DNA from: Cymbidium sinense
Taxonomy: Eukaryota; Streptophyta; Magnoliopsida; Asparagales; Orchidaceae
DNA: 64,000 bases
Assembly (NCBI GenBank): GCA_021442155.1
Contig: CM038214.1
Location: 56,266,514 to 56,330,513, forward strand
Direction: 5' to 3'
Shown: one piece after another, positions 22,661-34,891 of the stretch
Position numbering within the stretch: position 1 is the stretch's first letter
Layout of the letters: each line of letters opens with the position of its first letter
The notes under the pieces: model-generated
Told to the model about the DNA's origin: nothing
Database searches by the model: none
Seen by the model: only the letters and a program-made list of their open reading frames with translations
Made by a program: the position numbers and the translations under genes

Positions 22661-23672
22661 TTTAATCAAACAAACCCGACAGTTTAGTTTATATTTATTT
22701 TATTTAGTTTTTTTCCATTTTATTTATGTTTCTTTATTTAGTTTAATTTTTTATTATTTTAATTTAATTAGTTTTATATTTAGTTTGTTATATTTAGTTT
22801 ATGTATTTTAGTTTAGTTTTATTTTATTTTTTTTATTGTTAGGTTTCTTTTTATTTTAGATTTAGATTTTAGGTTTTATTTTATTTTTTGTTTATTTTAT
22901 GTTTTATTTTTAAGTTTAGTTTAGGTTTATTTTATTTTATTAATTTAGGGTTTAGTTTATTTTAGGTTTAGGTTTATTTTATTTATTTAGTTTATTTTAG
23001 TTTAGTTTAGTTTATTTTATTTTGTTTATTTTAAGTTTATTTTATTAGTTTAAGTAGATTTTTTATTTATTTGGTTTTATTTTTAGGTTTATTTATTTAG
23101 TTTATATTTAATTTTATTTTATTTTATTTTGGTTTATTTTATTTTATTTTAGATTTAGTTTTATTTTATTATATTTTAGGCCTAGTTTAGGTTTACATTT
23201 ATTTTATTTATTTTTTATTTTTATTTTTATTTTATTTTTAGGGTACTTATTTTATTTTATCTTAGTTTATTTTATTATTTTTATTTAAGTTTAAATTATT
23301 TATTTATTTTATTTTTTTTATTTATTTACTTTAGGTTTCAGTTTTTGTGGTTTAGGGTTTAGGGCTTAGTGGTTTGGGTCAGGGTTTGGGGCTCAGATTT
23401 AGGGTATTTAGTTTTAGGTTTAGGGTTAGAGTTTGGGTAGTTTGGTTTAGGTTTGGTTTAGTTTGGGGTTTAGGTTTGTGGGTATGTGGGTTTAGGGTTT
23501 AATGTTAAGGTTTTTTTTTCTATTTTTTATTTTTTTATTTTAGGATTTAAGGTTTAAAGTTTAGTGTTTAGGGTTTAGGTTTTTTGTTTGGGGTTCAGGT
23601 TTTAATTTAGGGTTTAGGTTTTAGGTTTAGGGTTCCTATTTTAGTTTGGGGTTTAGGGTTTTTCATTTTTTT

Positions 23673-24136
23673 TAAGAGAGAACAAATTCAAATTAAACAT
23701 TTCTTCTTTTTTGATTTCATCAACCAAGTAACAAACCAAGTTTTCTAAGACACAAGCGATGACATAGATCTAAAATGAGGATGCATAAAGAAAATCAAAA
23801 ATGTTAAATAATTAGAACCGTCTCTATTGTAATGACATAGTTCCATAAGTAGCAGATCGGATCAACCGTCCTTCAATTTCTCTAGTTCCCATCAGAACTA
23901 CCCCAGCCTCTCAAGTAGTGGGATCCACCATCATATCCCCGATCTCTCCCGCCATCACCACCACAGCTGTAGTGTCCACTACTCCTCCTGCGTCCATAAC
24001 CACCACTGCCACCACCACCTCTAAATCCCCCACCACCAATGTGATAACCACCACCTTCACCTTTTCCTCCACCACTAGATCTAAATGAGCATGGTTGACG
24101 GTGATGTTCCTACCATCAAGGTTTTGCCCATTCTTA
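23673..24136 (-). pseudogene. GRP unit C: last-exon remnant with 3'UTR
   Basis: The minus strand reads NGQNL...RNITVNHAH near 24136-24075, so the usual stop or Glu after ITVN is His here, then a Gly-rich stretch shorter than in units D or K, with GGSHYSR-like and SDGN words before the terminal RN and stop near 23877. The 3'UTR runs to about 23673 and adjoins a T-run. Lost repeats in the Gly-rich part and frame shifts mark it as dead. It stands alone between TTTAGGG-type DNA on both sides. Confidence 0.75.
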
Positions 24137-26004
24137 GGATTTAGGTTTAGGTTTAGGTTTCCTAGGTTTTAGGGTTTAGTTTTTTTTTAAAGTTAGTTAC
24201 TTTAAGTTTAGGGTTGTTGGGGGTTTTAGTTTAATTCAGGTTTAGGGTTTAGTTTAGTTTAGGGGTTTAGGGTTTTTTTAGTCTATACTAGGGTTTCGGG
24301 TTTAGGGTTAGGGTTTAGTTTACTCAGTTTCTTTAAGCTTATTTTAATTTATTTACTCACTTAGATTTATTTAGGGTTGTGGTTTGTGGTTTAGTTTGGG
24401 TAGGTTTAAAGCTATGGCATATGGGTATGCTTTAGGCTCAGGCCTGGGTTTATGGCCTGGAGTTAGGCCCATGGCCTAGGTTTGCCCAGGATTTAGGTGG
24501 GTTGGGCCTCATGCCTGCAGTGGCCCAGGATCTTTAGTCAGTGGTCTTTAACCAAGCAAACCAGAGAGATTTTATCTTATTTAGTATTTATTTATTTATT
24601 TAGGCCCATTTATCTATTCTTTTATACCCTTAAGCCCATGCCAGCTATGTCATTTAGTGAGTTTTGATTATCTATTTTCCTTAGGTTGTGGTGGAGGTCC
24701 TGGTCTGGCTATGGCCCAGTGGCCCAGGGTCTAGTGGGTTTAGGCTCAGTGTAGGGTTGGTGGGTTTAAGTGCTCAGCCTGTTTGGCCTTTAGGGTCAGG
24801 CCCAGGGTCTGGGGGGTTTGGAGTTTCTTTGGGTCTGGGGTTTGCCTTTAGATCATAGGGTCACGCGCTAGGGATTTTTAATTTTTTTATTTTTTTATTT
24901 TTGTGTTTTAGGGCAAGTTAGCTTTGTGGTCAGATTAGGTTTATTTTAAATCTAAACCCACAGTTTATGTTTTTAGTTTATTTATTTTTTTTTATTTATT
25001 TTAGTTTATTTTATTTTATTTTTATTGGTTTATTTTTATCTAGGTTTATTTATTTTATTTTAGGTTTTGTTTTAGTTTATTTTATAGTTTATGTTTAGTT
25101 TAGTTTTATATATTTATTTTTTTTAGGTTTAGGTTTTTTAGGTTTAGGTTTAGGTTTTAATTTATTCTTTTTAGGTATGTTTTAGGTTTTAATTTAGGTT
25201 TATTTTAAGTTTTATTTTTTAGTTTAGTTTAGTTTATTTTAGTTAATTTTATTTTATTTAGTTTTATTTTAGGTTTATTTATTTTTAAGTTTAGGTTTAG
25301 GTTTTTTATTTATTTATTTATTTTAGATTAAGTTTAGGTTTATTTGATTATGTTTATTTTAGGTTTAGCTTTTTTTATTTATTTAGTTTAATTTATTTTA
25401 TTTTATGTTAGTTTTATTTTAGTTTTATATTTAATTTTAAGTTTATTTTATTTTTTATCATTAGTTTTATTTATTTATTTTAGGTTTATTTTTTTTTTAG
25501 TTTAGTTTTTATTTATTTATTTTAGTTTATATTTTCTATTTTATTTTATTTTATAGGTTATTAGTTTAGATTATAGTTTTTTATTTTATTTTATTATTTT
25601 ATCTTATTTAGGTAGGTTTTAATTTATTTTATTTTTAGGGTTTATCCATTTTAGTCAGTTTTTAGGTCAGGGTCCGTGGATTAGGGTTTGTGGCTCAGGG
25701 TTTGGGGTTTAGCCAGGGTAGGTCAGGTTTAGGGTGGGTTTGGGGCATGGTTAGGGTTTTAGGTTTGTGGTTAGTGGGCTCAGTTAGGGTTTAGGGTTTA
25801 GGGTTTAGAGCTTTTGTTTAGGGTTTAGGTTTGGGGTTGTAGTATGGCTGTGTTTAAGGTTTAGTGTTAGTTTTAGGGTTTAGGGTTAGGGTTTTTTAAT
25901 TTTTTATTTATTTTTAGTGTTTAGGGTTTAGGGTTTATGGTTTAGGGTTTTGATTTTAGGTTTTTGGCTTAGGGTTCAAGTTTAGTTCACAGTTGGGTTT
26001 GTGG
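24137..26004 (+). repeat. Telomere-like / T-rich array, block 4
   Basis: TTTAGG-rich DNA to about 24370, GC-rich island with an inner junction-like word (AAGCAAACCAG) near 24555, then T-rich DNA at about 24950-25640, a milder G-rich patch at 25640-25880 and TTTAGGG words up to the T-run before GRP unit D. Confidence 0.78.
24370..24880 (+). repeat. GC-rich island, GGCCCAGG/GGCCTGG type
   Basis: Two GC-rich patches flank a short T-rich insert at about 24550-24640. Words include GGCCCATGGCC, CCAGTGGCCCAGG and GGGTCTGGGG. Confidence 0.65.
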
Positions 26005-26492
26005 TTTTTTTTCTTATTACATAACAAATTCAGATTCAACATTCTTCTTTTCAATTTCATCAACGAGATAACACACCAAGTTTTCTAAGACTGAAGCGAC
26101 AACATAGATCCAAAAAGTCCATGCATAAAGTAAAATCAAAAAGCCTAGATAACTAGAACTGTCTCTTTTGTAAAGACAAGATTCCATAAGCAGCACATCA
26201 GATTGGTCGTTCCTTAGTTTCTCTTCCCATCAAAACCACCCGGCTTCTCAAGTAGCGGGATCCACCATCATATCCTCGATCTCACCCTCAGGACCATCAT
26301 GACTATAACCACCATTGGTCCTCTGCCCCTAGAACCACCACTGCTCTGACCACCACCTCCATATCCACCAGCACCTCCAGATCCCCCACCACCACTATGA
26401 TAACCACTAACTCTGCCTTTGCTTCCATTACCAGATCTAGACTGAGCTTGGTTGAAGGTGATGTTCCTGCCAACAAGGTTTTGCCCATTCTT
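26005..26492 (-). pseudogene. GRP unit D: last-exon remnant with 3'UTR
   Basis: The sense frame starts at AAGAATGGGCAAAAC near 26492 and reads NGQNLVGRNITFNQAQSRS, with Gln where other units have a stop or Lys. Gly-rich repeats follow (GGGGSGGAGGYGGGG, then a GGSRG-type block) and a YDGGSRYSR word. The unrelated Val-rich frame at 26303-26488 is a shifted reading of the same DNA and not a protein. This is one of the better preserved units at its 5' end. The 3'UTR shares TTCTAAGAC and ATTCAACATT words with the others. A clean AG precedes the first codon (see findings on a possible splice-acceptor edge). Confidence 0.78.
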
Positions 26493-27240
26493 AAGGTTTA
26501 CATTTAGGTTTAAGTTTTTTTAGAGTTTAGGTTTTTGTTTTTAATTTATTTAGTTACTTTAGGTTTAGGTTTAAGGTTTGGTATTTAGGGTTTAGGGTTT
26601 AGGTTTAGGGTTTAGGGTTTAGGGTTTATGATTTAGGGTTATGGTTTTTGCTTTTAGGTTTGGGTATGCTTAGGTTTGGTTTTGGGCTTTAGCCTAGAGT
26701 AGTGTGTTTTAGGGTTTTTTTTTTTTGAGTTTAGGATTTAGGGCCCAGGGTAGCTCAGGGCTCAGGATCTAGGGTTGTAGCAGTCAGTGTCAGCAGTGGT
26801 TATCATTTATATCTTTTAGCCATTTATCTTTATTTAGGTCATTCTTTATCTTTACTCTTACCATTTATCTTAGATTATTATCTTTATTTTGGCCTTTCAG
26901 TGGTCATTAGGCCTTTCTAGTTTATCTTATTATCTTAGTTTAGGTTTTAGATTTAGTATTTTAATGTGGTTTTAATGTCAGGGTTTAGATGTCAGAAGGC
27001 CCAGGGTTTAGTGGAGGTTTAGGGCCCAGGAAAGAGTTGATGTGGTGTTTTAGTGGTGTTTAGTAGTTTAGGGTTTACTGGTGGATTTCTTTTAAAAAAT
27101 TTTTTAATTTTTTTTGATTTTTACTTATTTATTGTTACATTTTAGGGTTAGGGTTTAAGGTTTAGGGTTTAGGTTTTAGGTTTTAGGTTAAGGGTTCAGG
27201 TTTTAGTTTTAGGTTTAGGGTTTTTTGGTATTTTTTTGTT
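26493..27240 (+). repeat. Telomere-like array between GRP units D and E
   Basis: TTTAGGG words at about 26560-26640, a GC-richer patch at 26690-27060 with GGCCCAGG and GTCAGTGG words plus some TTATCTT-rich sequence, then TTTAGG words to 27240. There is no full T-rich monomer, so units D and E are only about 750 bp apart. Confidence 0.75.
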
Positions 27241-27560
27241 TAAAAGAGTGCAAATTTAGATTCAACATTTCTTCTTTTCGATTTTATCAACCAAACAACA
27301 CACCAAGTTTTCTAAGACACAAGCAATGACATAGATAAAAAATGATCACACATTGAGCAAATAACAACCAGCCTCTTGAGTACCGGGATCCACCATCATA
27401 TCCCTGATCTCTCCTCCAAACCTCCATACCTGCATACATAACCACCTCTGTTCCGACCACCACCTCCAGATCCCCCGCCACCATTGCGATAACTGCCGCT
27501 AGATCTATACTAAGCCAAGTTAACGGTGATGTTCCTGCCATCAAGGTTCTTCCCATTCTT
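27241..27560 (-). pseudogene. GRP unit E: internally deleted last-exon remnant
   Basis: The sense frame starts near 27560 with NGKNLDGRNITVNLA, then a stop at the place of the Gln-Ser pair. The Gly-rich part is short, and the UTR/C-terminal junction has lost roughly 100-150 bp: the sequence jumps from a GATCACACATTGAGCAAAT-like UTR word straight to the SRYSR-coding end. The deletion makes this unit about 320 bp instead of about 480-490 bp. Confidence 0.75.
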
Positions 27561-29518
27561 AGGATTTAGGTTTAGCTTTATTAGGTTTTAGGGTTTAGGT
27601 TTATTTTTTAATTTATTTAGGTTTGTGATTTGGGGTTTAGGGTTTATGGTTTAGGGTTTAGGATTTATGGTTTAGGGTTTTAGGGTTTATGCTTTTAAGG
27701 TTTCTAGTTTAGGGTTAGGATTTAGGATTTAGGGTTTAGAGTTTAGAGTTTTAGGTTTAGGATTGTAGGTTTATGTTTTAAGGTTTAGGGTTTAGGGTTT
27801 AGGATTTAGGGTTTATGGTTTTTTCTAATTTTGTTTAGGTTTAGTTAATTTTAGTTTAGGTTAAGTCTTATTTTATTTTTATTTTAAGTTTAGGTTTTTT
27901 TTTAGTTTAGGGTTTAGGTTTAATTTTTTATTTAATTTTAAGTTATATTTTTAAGTTCATTTTTTTAGGTTTAAGTTTTTATTTAATTTTTATTTATTTT
28001 ATTTTAAGTTTATTTTATTTATAATTTACGTTTAGTTTTTTATTTTATTGAGGTTTTTTATTCTTAAGTTTATTTTATTTTTTAATTTAGATTTAATTTT
28101 ATTTATTTTATATTAATTATTTATATTTTATTTTATTTTATTTTATTTTTAGGTCCAGTTTATGTTTAGTTTTTATTTTATTTTTAATATTTTTAGTCAG
28201 TCTATTTATTTTATCTTTTCAATTTTAGAGATCAGTTTAGGTTTTTTGTGGTTAGTTTTCTTTGGCTTCAGTTTTGGCCTTGTTTCAGTTTTTAACCGGG
28301 CCTAAGTCATGGTTAGGGTTTTAGCTTGTATCGAGGGCCTCAGCCTGGGACTTTCATTATTCAGTATAGGCCTAGTTTGCCAGGGCTTTGGCCTGTGGCT
28401 AAAGTCATTTAGAGCCTGGGATCTGGGCCCAGATCCAGGTTATGTCAGGGCCAGGACTAGGTTTAGTCAGTAGGCCTGCTGCCTTGCCTTTGGTTTAGGT
28501 CCAGCCAGGCCTGGGCCCAGATTTGGGCCTGGTGGCCTGTGGCCTAGGGCCTGGCTGTCAGCATGGGTCCAGTGTCCTTTAGGGTTTAAGGCCTACCTCA
28601 GCCTTGTGATCTCTGGGCTCAGTGGCTCAGGATCAGGGCTTCAGAGCCTGTTAAGAGCCCAGGGCTCAGTTGGGCCATGTGGCTCAGGGTCAGTATTCAG
28701 CACTCAGTTTAAGGCCCGAGGGTCATGGCCCAGGATATGGTCAGGCCTAGGGTGAGGTTTCAGGGTATTTAGATCCGCCCAGGCCTTGTGGTAAGATTTG
28801 TTAGCCACAGTGTGGTTTTTTTTAAAATCAAGAAGTGTAGGCTCATTTTAGTTTATTTTATTAGCCACTTTATTTATCTATGTATACTCTTCATTCTTTT
28901 ATTTAACTAGGTTTTTTATTTTATCTTTTTTAGCTCATTTATCTTAGTTTATTTTATTATGCCAGGTTTATTTATCTTTATTTTATTTAGTTTAGCTCAG
29001 TTTCTTTAAGCTCTTTAGTTTATTTTATTTAGGTTTAGGTTTGTTTTATTTTGTTTATCTTGGGTTTAGGTTTTATTTTATTTATTTTAGGTCTTATTTA
29101 TTTATTTCTTTAGGTTTTTTATTTTTCTTTTATTTTATTTATTTTGGTTTATTTTATTTATTTTAGTTTTTCATTTTATTTATGTTTTCTTTTTTAAGTT
29201 TAGGGTTTGGTTTATTTATTTATTTTAGTTTAGTTTTATTTTAATTATTTATTTTATCTTAGTTTAGGTTTTATTTTATGTTTATTTTATTATTTTATTA
29301 AGTTTTATTTATTTTATTTATATAAGTTTAGGTTTTTAGATTTTGTGTTTAGAGTGGTAAGGCTGGGTTTAGTTCTTTTAGTTTAGGGTTTAGGTTCAAG
29401 TTTAAGATTTATGATTTATGGTTTATGGTTTAGGTTTAGTAGTTTTGGCTCAGTTTAGTTTATTTTAGGATAGGTAGTGGTCCAGTTTAGTAGTATTTTG
29501 GTTTTGGTTTTTTTAATT
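27561..29518 (+). repeat. Telomere-like / T-rich array, block 5
   Basis: TTTAGGG-rich DNA at 27600-27830, a partial T-rich monomer to about 28190 with TTTACGTTTAG and TTTATTCTTAAG words near 28027-28070, a large GC-rich island to about 28815, a junction-like word near 28835, a second T-rich stretch, then mixed TTTAGGG words to GRP fragment F. Confidence 0.78.
28190..28815 (+). repeat. Largest GC-rich island, GGCCTGGGCCC type
   Basis: About 600 bp in which GGCCTGG, GGCCCAG, CAGGCCT and CTCAGG words dominate, with less TTTAGG than the other islands. There is no open frame of note and no restriction-like regular period that I could see by eye. Confidence 0.65.
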
Positions 29519-29592
29519 TTAAATAGAGAAAAAATTCAGATTCAGCATTTCTTCTTTTCGATTTCATCAACCAAGTAAAACACTAAGTTTTA
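29519..29592 (-). pseudogene. GRP unit F: 3'UTR fragment only
   Basis: Seventy-odd bases with TTCAGATTCAGCATTTC, CATCAACCAAGTA and ACACTAAGTTTT words match the distal 3'UTR of the other units. It then breaks into T-rich array sequence. Together with fragment A it shows that units break at about the same 70-80 bp from their 3' end. Confidence 0.7.
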
Positions 29593-32058
29593 TTTTAATT
29601 ATTTAGTTTATTTTATTTTTTATTTTTATTTATGTTTATTTTTTATTTTTATTTAGTTTAGTTTATTTATTTTAGGTTACCTTATTTTAGTTTAGGTTTT
29701 CTATTTTTTTATTTTAGTTTAGTTTTTTTTTTTAGATATATTTTTAATTTTAGCTTAGGTTTAGTGTTTTATTTTATGTTTTAGGTTTAGGTTTTAGGTT
29801 TTATTTTGGTTTATTTTAGATTTTATTTTTAGGTTTAGGGTTATTTTAGATTATTTTATTATAGTTTAGTTTAGTTTATTTTTAGTTTACTTTAGGTTTA
29901 GTCTTTTAATAATTTTATATTTTATTTTAGTTTCTTTATTTTATTTTGTTTATTTTATTTTTATTTTAGGTTTGTGTTTTATTTTTTATTTATTTTTAGG
30001 TTTATTTTTTAGGTTTAGGTTTTTTTAGTTTTTTATTTTATTTTATTTTAGGTTTATGTAAGGTTTATTTTATTTTTATTTTACATTTAGTTTTTTATTC
30101 TTAAGTTTATTTTACTTTGTAGTTTAGTTTAGGATATTATTTATTTTAATTTAGTTTATTTTTATTATTTTATTTCATTTTATTTTCAATTTTAGGTTTA
30201 GGTTTTAGTTTAGGTTTTTATTTTATTTTATCATTTTATTTATTTAGTTTAGGTTTTTTTTTTATGTACATTTATTTAGTTTATTTTAGTTTAGTTTTTT
30301 TTTTAGGGTTTAGGGTTTTATTTTAGGCTTTTGGTTTTCTTTAGGGTTTGGGGTGCCTAGGGTTTAGGTTTAGGTGTTTATGCACTGTTTTGGTTTTATG
30401 TCAGGTTTAGGGTTTGGGGTTTTAGGGTTTAGGGTTTAGGGTTTTGGGTTTAGGGTTTATTTTAGGGTTAGTTTAGGGTTAGGGTTTTTTTAAAAAAAAT
30501 TAAGTAAACTTATTGGTTTAGGTTTATTTAATTTATGTCGTTTAGTTTTTATTTATTTTAGGTTATTTTATTTTTATTTTTATTTATGTTTATTTTTTAT
30601 TTATATTTATTTTTGTTTATATATTTAATGTTTATTTATTCTAGTATAGGTTATTTATTTTAGTTTATTTTTTAGGATTTAGTTTAAGTTTATTTTTTAG
30701 TGAGTTTTATTTTTTTATTTTTATTTTTAGGTTTAGTTTATTTTTTATTTTTAGGTTTAGGTTTAGGTTTTCATTTTATTTTTTTAGGTTTAGGTTTTAA
30801 GTTTTAATTTTATGCTTATTTTAGGTTTTTTTTTAATTTAGCTTTATGTTTATTTTTAATTTACTTTATTTTATTTATTTTAGTTTTAGGTTTAGGTTTA
30901 ATTTATTTTAGTTTAGTTTATTGTAGTTTAAGTTTAGGTTTATTTTATTTTGTTTAGTTTATTTTTTACTTTAGGCTTAGGTTTTTTTGTTTAGGGTTTC
31001 AATTTTATTTTTTTATTAATTTCTTAGGTTTAGGTTTTTATTTAGGTTTTATTTTATTTTATTATAGGTTTATTATAGGTTTATTTTTGGTTTATTTATT
31101 TTTATTTTAGATTTAGTTTTTATTTTATTTATGTTTTTTATTCTTAGGTTTATTTTATTTTTCAATTTTTTTAGGTTTTATTTAATTTATTTTATTTTAG
31201 CTTTAGGTTTAGGTTCTTATTTTATTTTATTATTTTATTTTATTTAGTTTATGTTTACATCTTATCTTAGGTTATGTTTTATTTAGTTGGCTAAGCTCTT
31301 GGGCCTATAGTTTAACGCTCAGTTTCAGAGTCTTGTGGCTCAGGTAGGGTCAGTGGCCTAGGCCTTAGCCCAGTGTCAGCCAGTTTAGGGTTCAGGCCTG
31401 TGGCTAATGTCAGCCTAGCTCAGTGATCTTAGTGTTTGTGGCTCAGGTCAGGATTTAGAGTCAGGGCCTTTTAAAAGCAGTCCAGTTAATTAGTTTATTT
31501 TTTATTTATCTGATCATTCATCATGAATTTCCAGGTTTATTTTATTTTATTTAGTCTTTTATATCTTAGCTCATTTTTTAGTTTATTTTATGAGTTATTT
31601 TTTATCTCTTAGTTTAGGGTCCGTGCTCAGGTTGTGGTTGGCCTGTGAGTTTGTTTTAGGATCTTGGGTTTAAGGTTTTAGGTTTAGTAGGTTAGTTTAG
31701 GGTTTAGGTTTAGGATTTAGTTTTAATGTTTGGCTTTAGGGTTTAGGGATTTTAGTTTTAGGGTTTAGTTTTGTGGATTTAGAGTTTAGGGTTTTTTTTA
31801 AATTAAGTAAATGGGTCTAGGTTAATTTAGTTAATTTAGTTTATTTTTATTTATTTGAGTTTATTTCATTATGTATTTTTCTTAAGTTTATTTTTTATTT
31901 TTATTTAGTTTTGTTTATTTATTTTAGTTTATTTTTTTGGTTTAGGTTTATTTTTTAGTTGAGTTTTTTTTATTATTTTATTTTCTTAGTTTAGTTTAGT
32001 GGTTTGGGGTTTAGGTTTTGGGTTTAGGGTTTAGTTAGGTTTAGGGTTTAAGGTTTTT
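29593..32058 (+). repeat. Telomere-like / T-rich array, block 6
   Basis: T-rich monomer at 29593-30310 with ACATTTAG and TTTATTCTTAAG near 30092-30108, TTTAGGG tract at 30310-30490, junction word TTAAGTAAACTTATTGG near 30499, a second T-rich monomer to about 31275, a GC-rich island, a TTTAGG tract, another junction word near 31800, and a truncated T-rich monomer that leads into GRP unit G. Confidence 0.8.
31275..31670 (+). repeat. GC-richer island, GGCCTAGG/GCTCAGG type
   Basis: Two G/C-rich patches (31280-31470 and 31615-31670) surround a short T-rich insert with a weak junction word (AGCAGTCCAGTTAAT) at about 31465. Confidence 0.55.
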
Positions 32059-32538
32059 TTTTTAACATAGGACAAATTCATATTCAACAGTTCTTCTTTT
32101 TGATTTCATCAACCAAGTAGCACCCCAAATTTTCTAAGACATAAGTGACAACATAGATAAAAAATGAGCACCCATAGAGCAAATCAAAAACCCTAGATAA
32201 GTAGAACCGTCTAAACTATAAAGACACTGTTTCATAAACATCAAATTAGATTGGTCGTTCTTCAGTTTCTCCAATTCCCATATGACCGACCACCACTTCT
32301 CGGGTAGCAGGATCCACCGTCATATCCTTGAATTCTCCCTCTGCCACCACCACGACTGTAACCTTCGTCGTTCCTCCTGCCTCCATAACTTCCACTACTC
32401 TGATCACCACCTCCATATCCACCAACACCTCTAGATCCCCCACCACCATTATGATAACCTCCACCTTCGACTTTGCCTCCATTGTAGATCTAGACTGAGT
32501 CTTGTTAACCCATGATGTCCTCAGGTTCTCGCCATTCT
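32059..32538 (-). pseudogene. GRP unit G: last-exon remnant with 3'UTR
   Basis: The sense frame enters near 32538 with a damaged NG.NL.D start, then VNKTQSRS near 32505-32490 (Lys where several units have a stop), GGYHNGGGGSRGVGGYGGG and repeats of GGYGG/SDEGY type, then GGSCYPR-like and a terminal region near 32270. Small indels break the frame (the uninterrupted 78-codon frame at 32246-32482 is a shifted reading). It shares the UTR variant AACATAGGA with unit H, its tandem sister 2.83 kb away. Confidence 0.75.
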
Positions 32539-34891
32539 GTGGTTTAGCATTAGTTTGGGTGGATTGTTGTTATTTTAGGGTTTAGGGTTTAGGGTTTGGG
32601 TTTAGTTTTTAGGGTTGTAGGCTTATTTAATTTATTTTTATTTATTTGTGTTTATTTTATTTTTCTATTTAATTTAATTTTTTATTTTTATTTAGTTTAG
32701 TTTATTTATTTTAGGTTCATTTATTATAGTTTAGGTTATTTATTTTAGTTTATTTTTTAGTTGAGTTTTATTTTTATTTTATTTTTGAGATTTCAATTTT
32801 ATTTTTAATTTTAGGTTTAGGTTTAGGTTTTTATTTTGTTTTCTTAGGTTTCAATTTTAGGTTTTTATTTTAAGTTTATTTTGAGGTTTTATTTTTAATT
32901 TAGGTTTAGTTTTATTTTTAGTTTATTTTATTTTATTTTATTTAGGTTTAGGTTAGGTTTAGGTTTACATTTAGGATTTATTTATTTTAGTTTAGTTTAG
33001 GTTAATTTTATTTTGTTTATTTTATTTTTATTTAAGTTTAGGTTTTCTTTTATTTAAGGGTTTAGGTTTAATTTTATATTTATTTTTAGGTTTTATTTTT
33101 TAGGTTATTTTTAAGTTTAGGTTATTATTTATTTTTTATTTTATTCTAATTTAGGTTTATTTTATTTTTATTTTACATTTAGTTTTTATTTTATTCTAAG
33201 GTTTATTTTATTTTTTTAATTTAGTTTAGGTTTTTATTTATTTTATTTTAGTTTATTTTTACTTTTTATTTTATTTTATTTGTTGGTTTAGGTTTAAGTT
33301 TTAGTTTAGGCTCTATTTTATATTTTAATTTTATAGGTTTAGTTTTATTATTAGGTTTTATTTAGCAAGGTTTAGGTTGGGTATAGGAAAGCCTGGGTTT
33401 ATGGTATTTGGGTCAGGTCTTAGGGTTTAGGGCCTGGGGCCCAGTTTAGGTCCAGTCAGTCTTGTTTCACTGCCAGTTTAGAGTGAGGGGTCACAATCTT
33501 TAGGTCATCACAGGCTCATGGTCATAGGCCCAGGTTTATGCTTGGTCAGCTTATGGCTTAGTTTAGTGTTAGATCTTGGGTAGCTTAGGTAGTCATAAGC
33601 ACTCAGTTGGGTCAGCCTGGGGTCAGGTCAGGTTTAGGATCTGTTTAGGGCCCAGGTTAAGTGGCCTGTGGCCCATGGAGGTCAGTGGGTCAGCAGGCTC
33701 AGGGCTCCTGCATTTATTTATTTAAACCAAGTGTTTAGGATTTAGTTTATTTTTATTTATTTTAGTTTATTTTATTTTATTTTTATTTTATTTAGTTTAG
33801 ATTATTTATTTTATGTTTATTTATTTTAGTTTAGGTTTTTATTTTAGTTTTTTTTAAGTTTAGGTTTAGGTTTATGATTATTTTTTAATTTAGTTTTATT
33901 TTTATTTATTTCTTTTGTTTAAGTTTTATTTTTATTTTGTTTAGTTTATTTTTTTTTTTTTTAGTTTAGTTTAGGTTTTTTTTTTTTTTTTTTAGGTTTT
34001 TTTTAGTTTAGGTTTTTGCTTATTTTTAGTTTATTTAATTTTATTTACTTTAGGGTTTAGGTTTATTTTATTTTAATTATTTTAGTTTAGTTTATTTTAG
34101 TTTAGGTTTAGATTTAGGTTTATTTTAGGTTTAGGTTTCTTTGTTTAGTTTAGGATTTAGGTTTTATTTTTTTTTTTTTAGGTTAATTTTTTATGTTTAG
34201 GTTTTTATTTAGTTTTCATTTTATTATATTTTAAGGTTTATGTTACTTTTTTGTACGTTCAATTTTTATTTTATTTAGGTTTTTTATTTTTCAGTTTATT
34301 TTATTTTTTTAGTTTAGTTTAGATTTTATTTATTTTATTAGTTTAGTTTTATTTTATTATATTTTATTTTATAGGTTTAGGTTTTTAGGTTTTATTTTTA
34401 TTTTATTTTATTTTATTTTATTTATTTATTTTAGGTTGATTTGTTTTATTTTATTTTGGTTTTATTTATGAGGCTCAGTTTAGGTTTTTTGTGGGTTTAA
34501 GGTTTAGGGTTGAGGATTTGGGGTTTAGGGTTTAGGGTTGTAGGTTTATGGTTTTAATTTTAGGGTTTAGGGTTAGTTTTAGTGTTTAGGGTTTAGGGTT
34601 TAGGGTTTAGGATTTAGAGTTTAGGGTTATTTTTTAAATTAAGTAAATGGGTAAGTTTAGGTTTATTTAGTTTATTTTTATTTATTTGAGTTTATTTCAT
34701 TATGTATTTTTCTTAGATTTATTTTTTTATTTTTACTTAGTTTAGTTTATTTATTTTAGTTTATTTTTAGGTTTAGGTTAATTTTTTAGTTGATTTTATT
34801 TTATATTTTATTTTTTAGGTTTAGGTTTTGGTTCGTTTTGTTTTAGGTTTAGGGTTTAGGGTTTAGTTTGGGTGGTTTGTATTTAATATTT
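32539..34891 (+). repeat. Telomere-like / T-rich array, block 7
   Basis: TTTAGGG words to about 32620, a T-rich monomer at about 32630-33360 with AGTTGAGTTTTATTTTTA near 32757 and ACATTTAG near 33175, a GC-rich island, another T-rich stretch at 33715-34490, a TTTAGGG tract at 34495-34630, junction word, a short T-rich piece and more TTTAGGG up to GRP unit H. Poly-T runs of 12-20 lie at about 33950-34000. Confidence 0.8.
33365..33715 (+). repeat. GC-richer island in the 2.83 kb unit, copy 1
   Basis: GGCCCAGG, GGCCTGTGGCCC and CAGCCTGGGG words mixed with TTTAGG. It corresponds in position to the island at 36150-36450. Confidence 0.6.

Larger units (their letters stand above)
19436..23672 (+). 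repeat. Telomere-like / T-rich array, block 3
   Basis: TTTAGGG-like sequence to about 19610, junction word near 19620, T-rich monomer to about 20300, GC-rich island, junction word near 20645, T-rich monomer to about 21380, good TTTAGGG at 21385-21465, junction word at about 21480, T-rich monomer with TTTTAGTTGAGTTTTA near 21685 and ACATTTAG near 22095, GC-rich island at 22245-22660, junction word near 22670, T-rich sequence to about 23340, then TTTAGGG-rich DNA to GRP unit C. No gene is seen. Confidence 0.8.

Noticed and set aside
26303..26488. Val/Met-rich open frames at several places (also 27287, 32246, 35109, 40322, 54466, 56571)
   Set aside because: They are +1 readings of GRP units. 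The proper frame gives the NGQNLDGRNITVN start and Gly-rich repeats; the Val-rich frame is what GGT/GGA codons look like when shifted.
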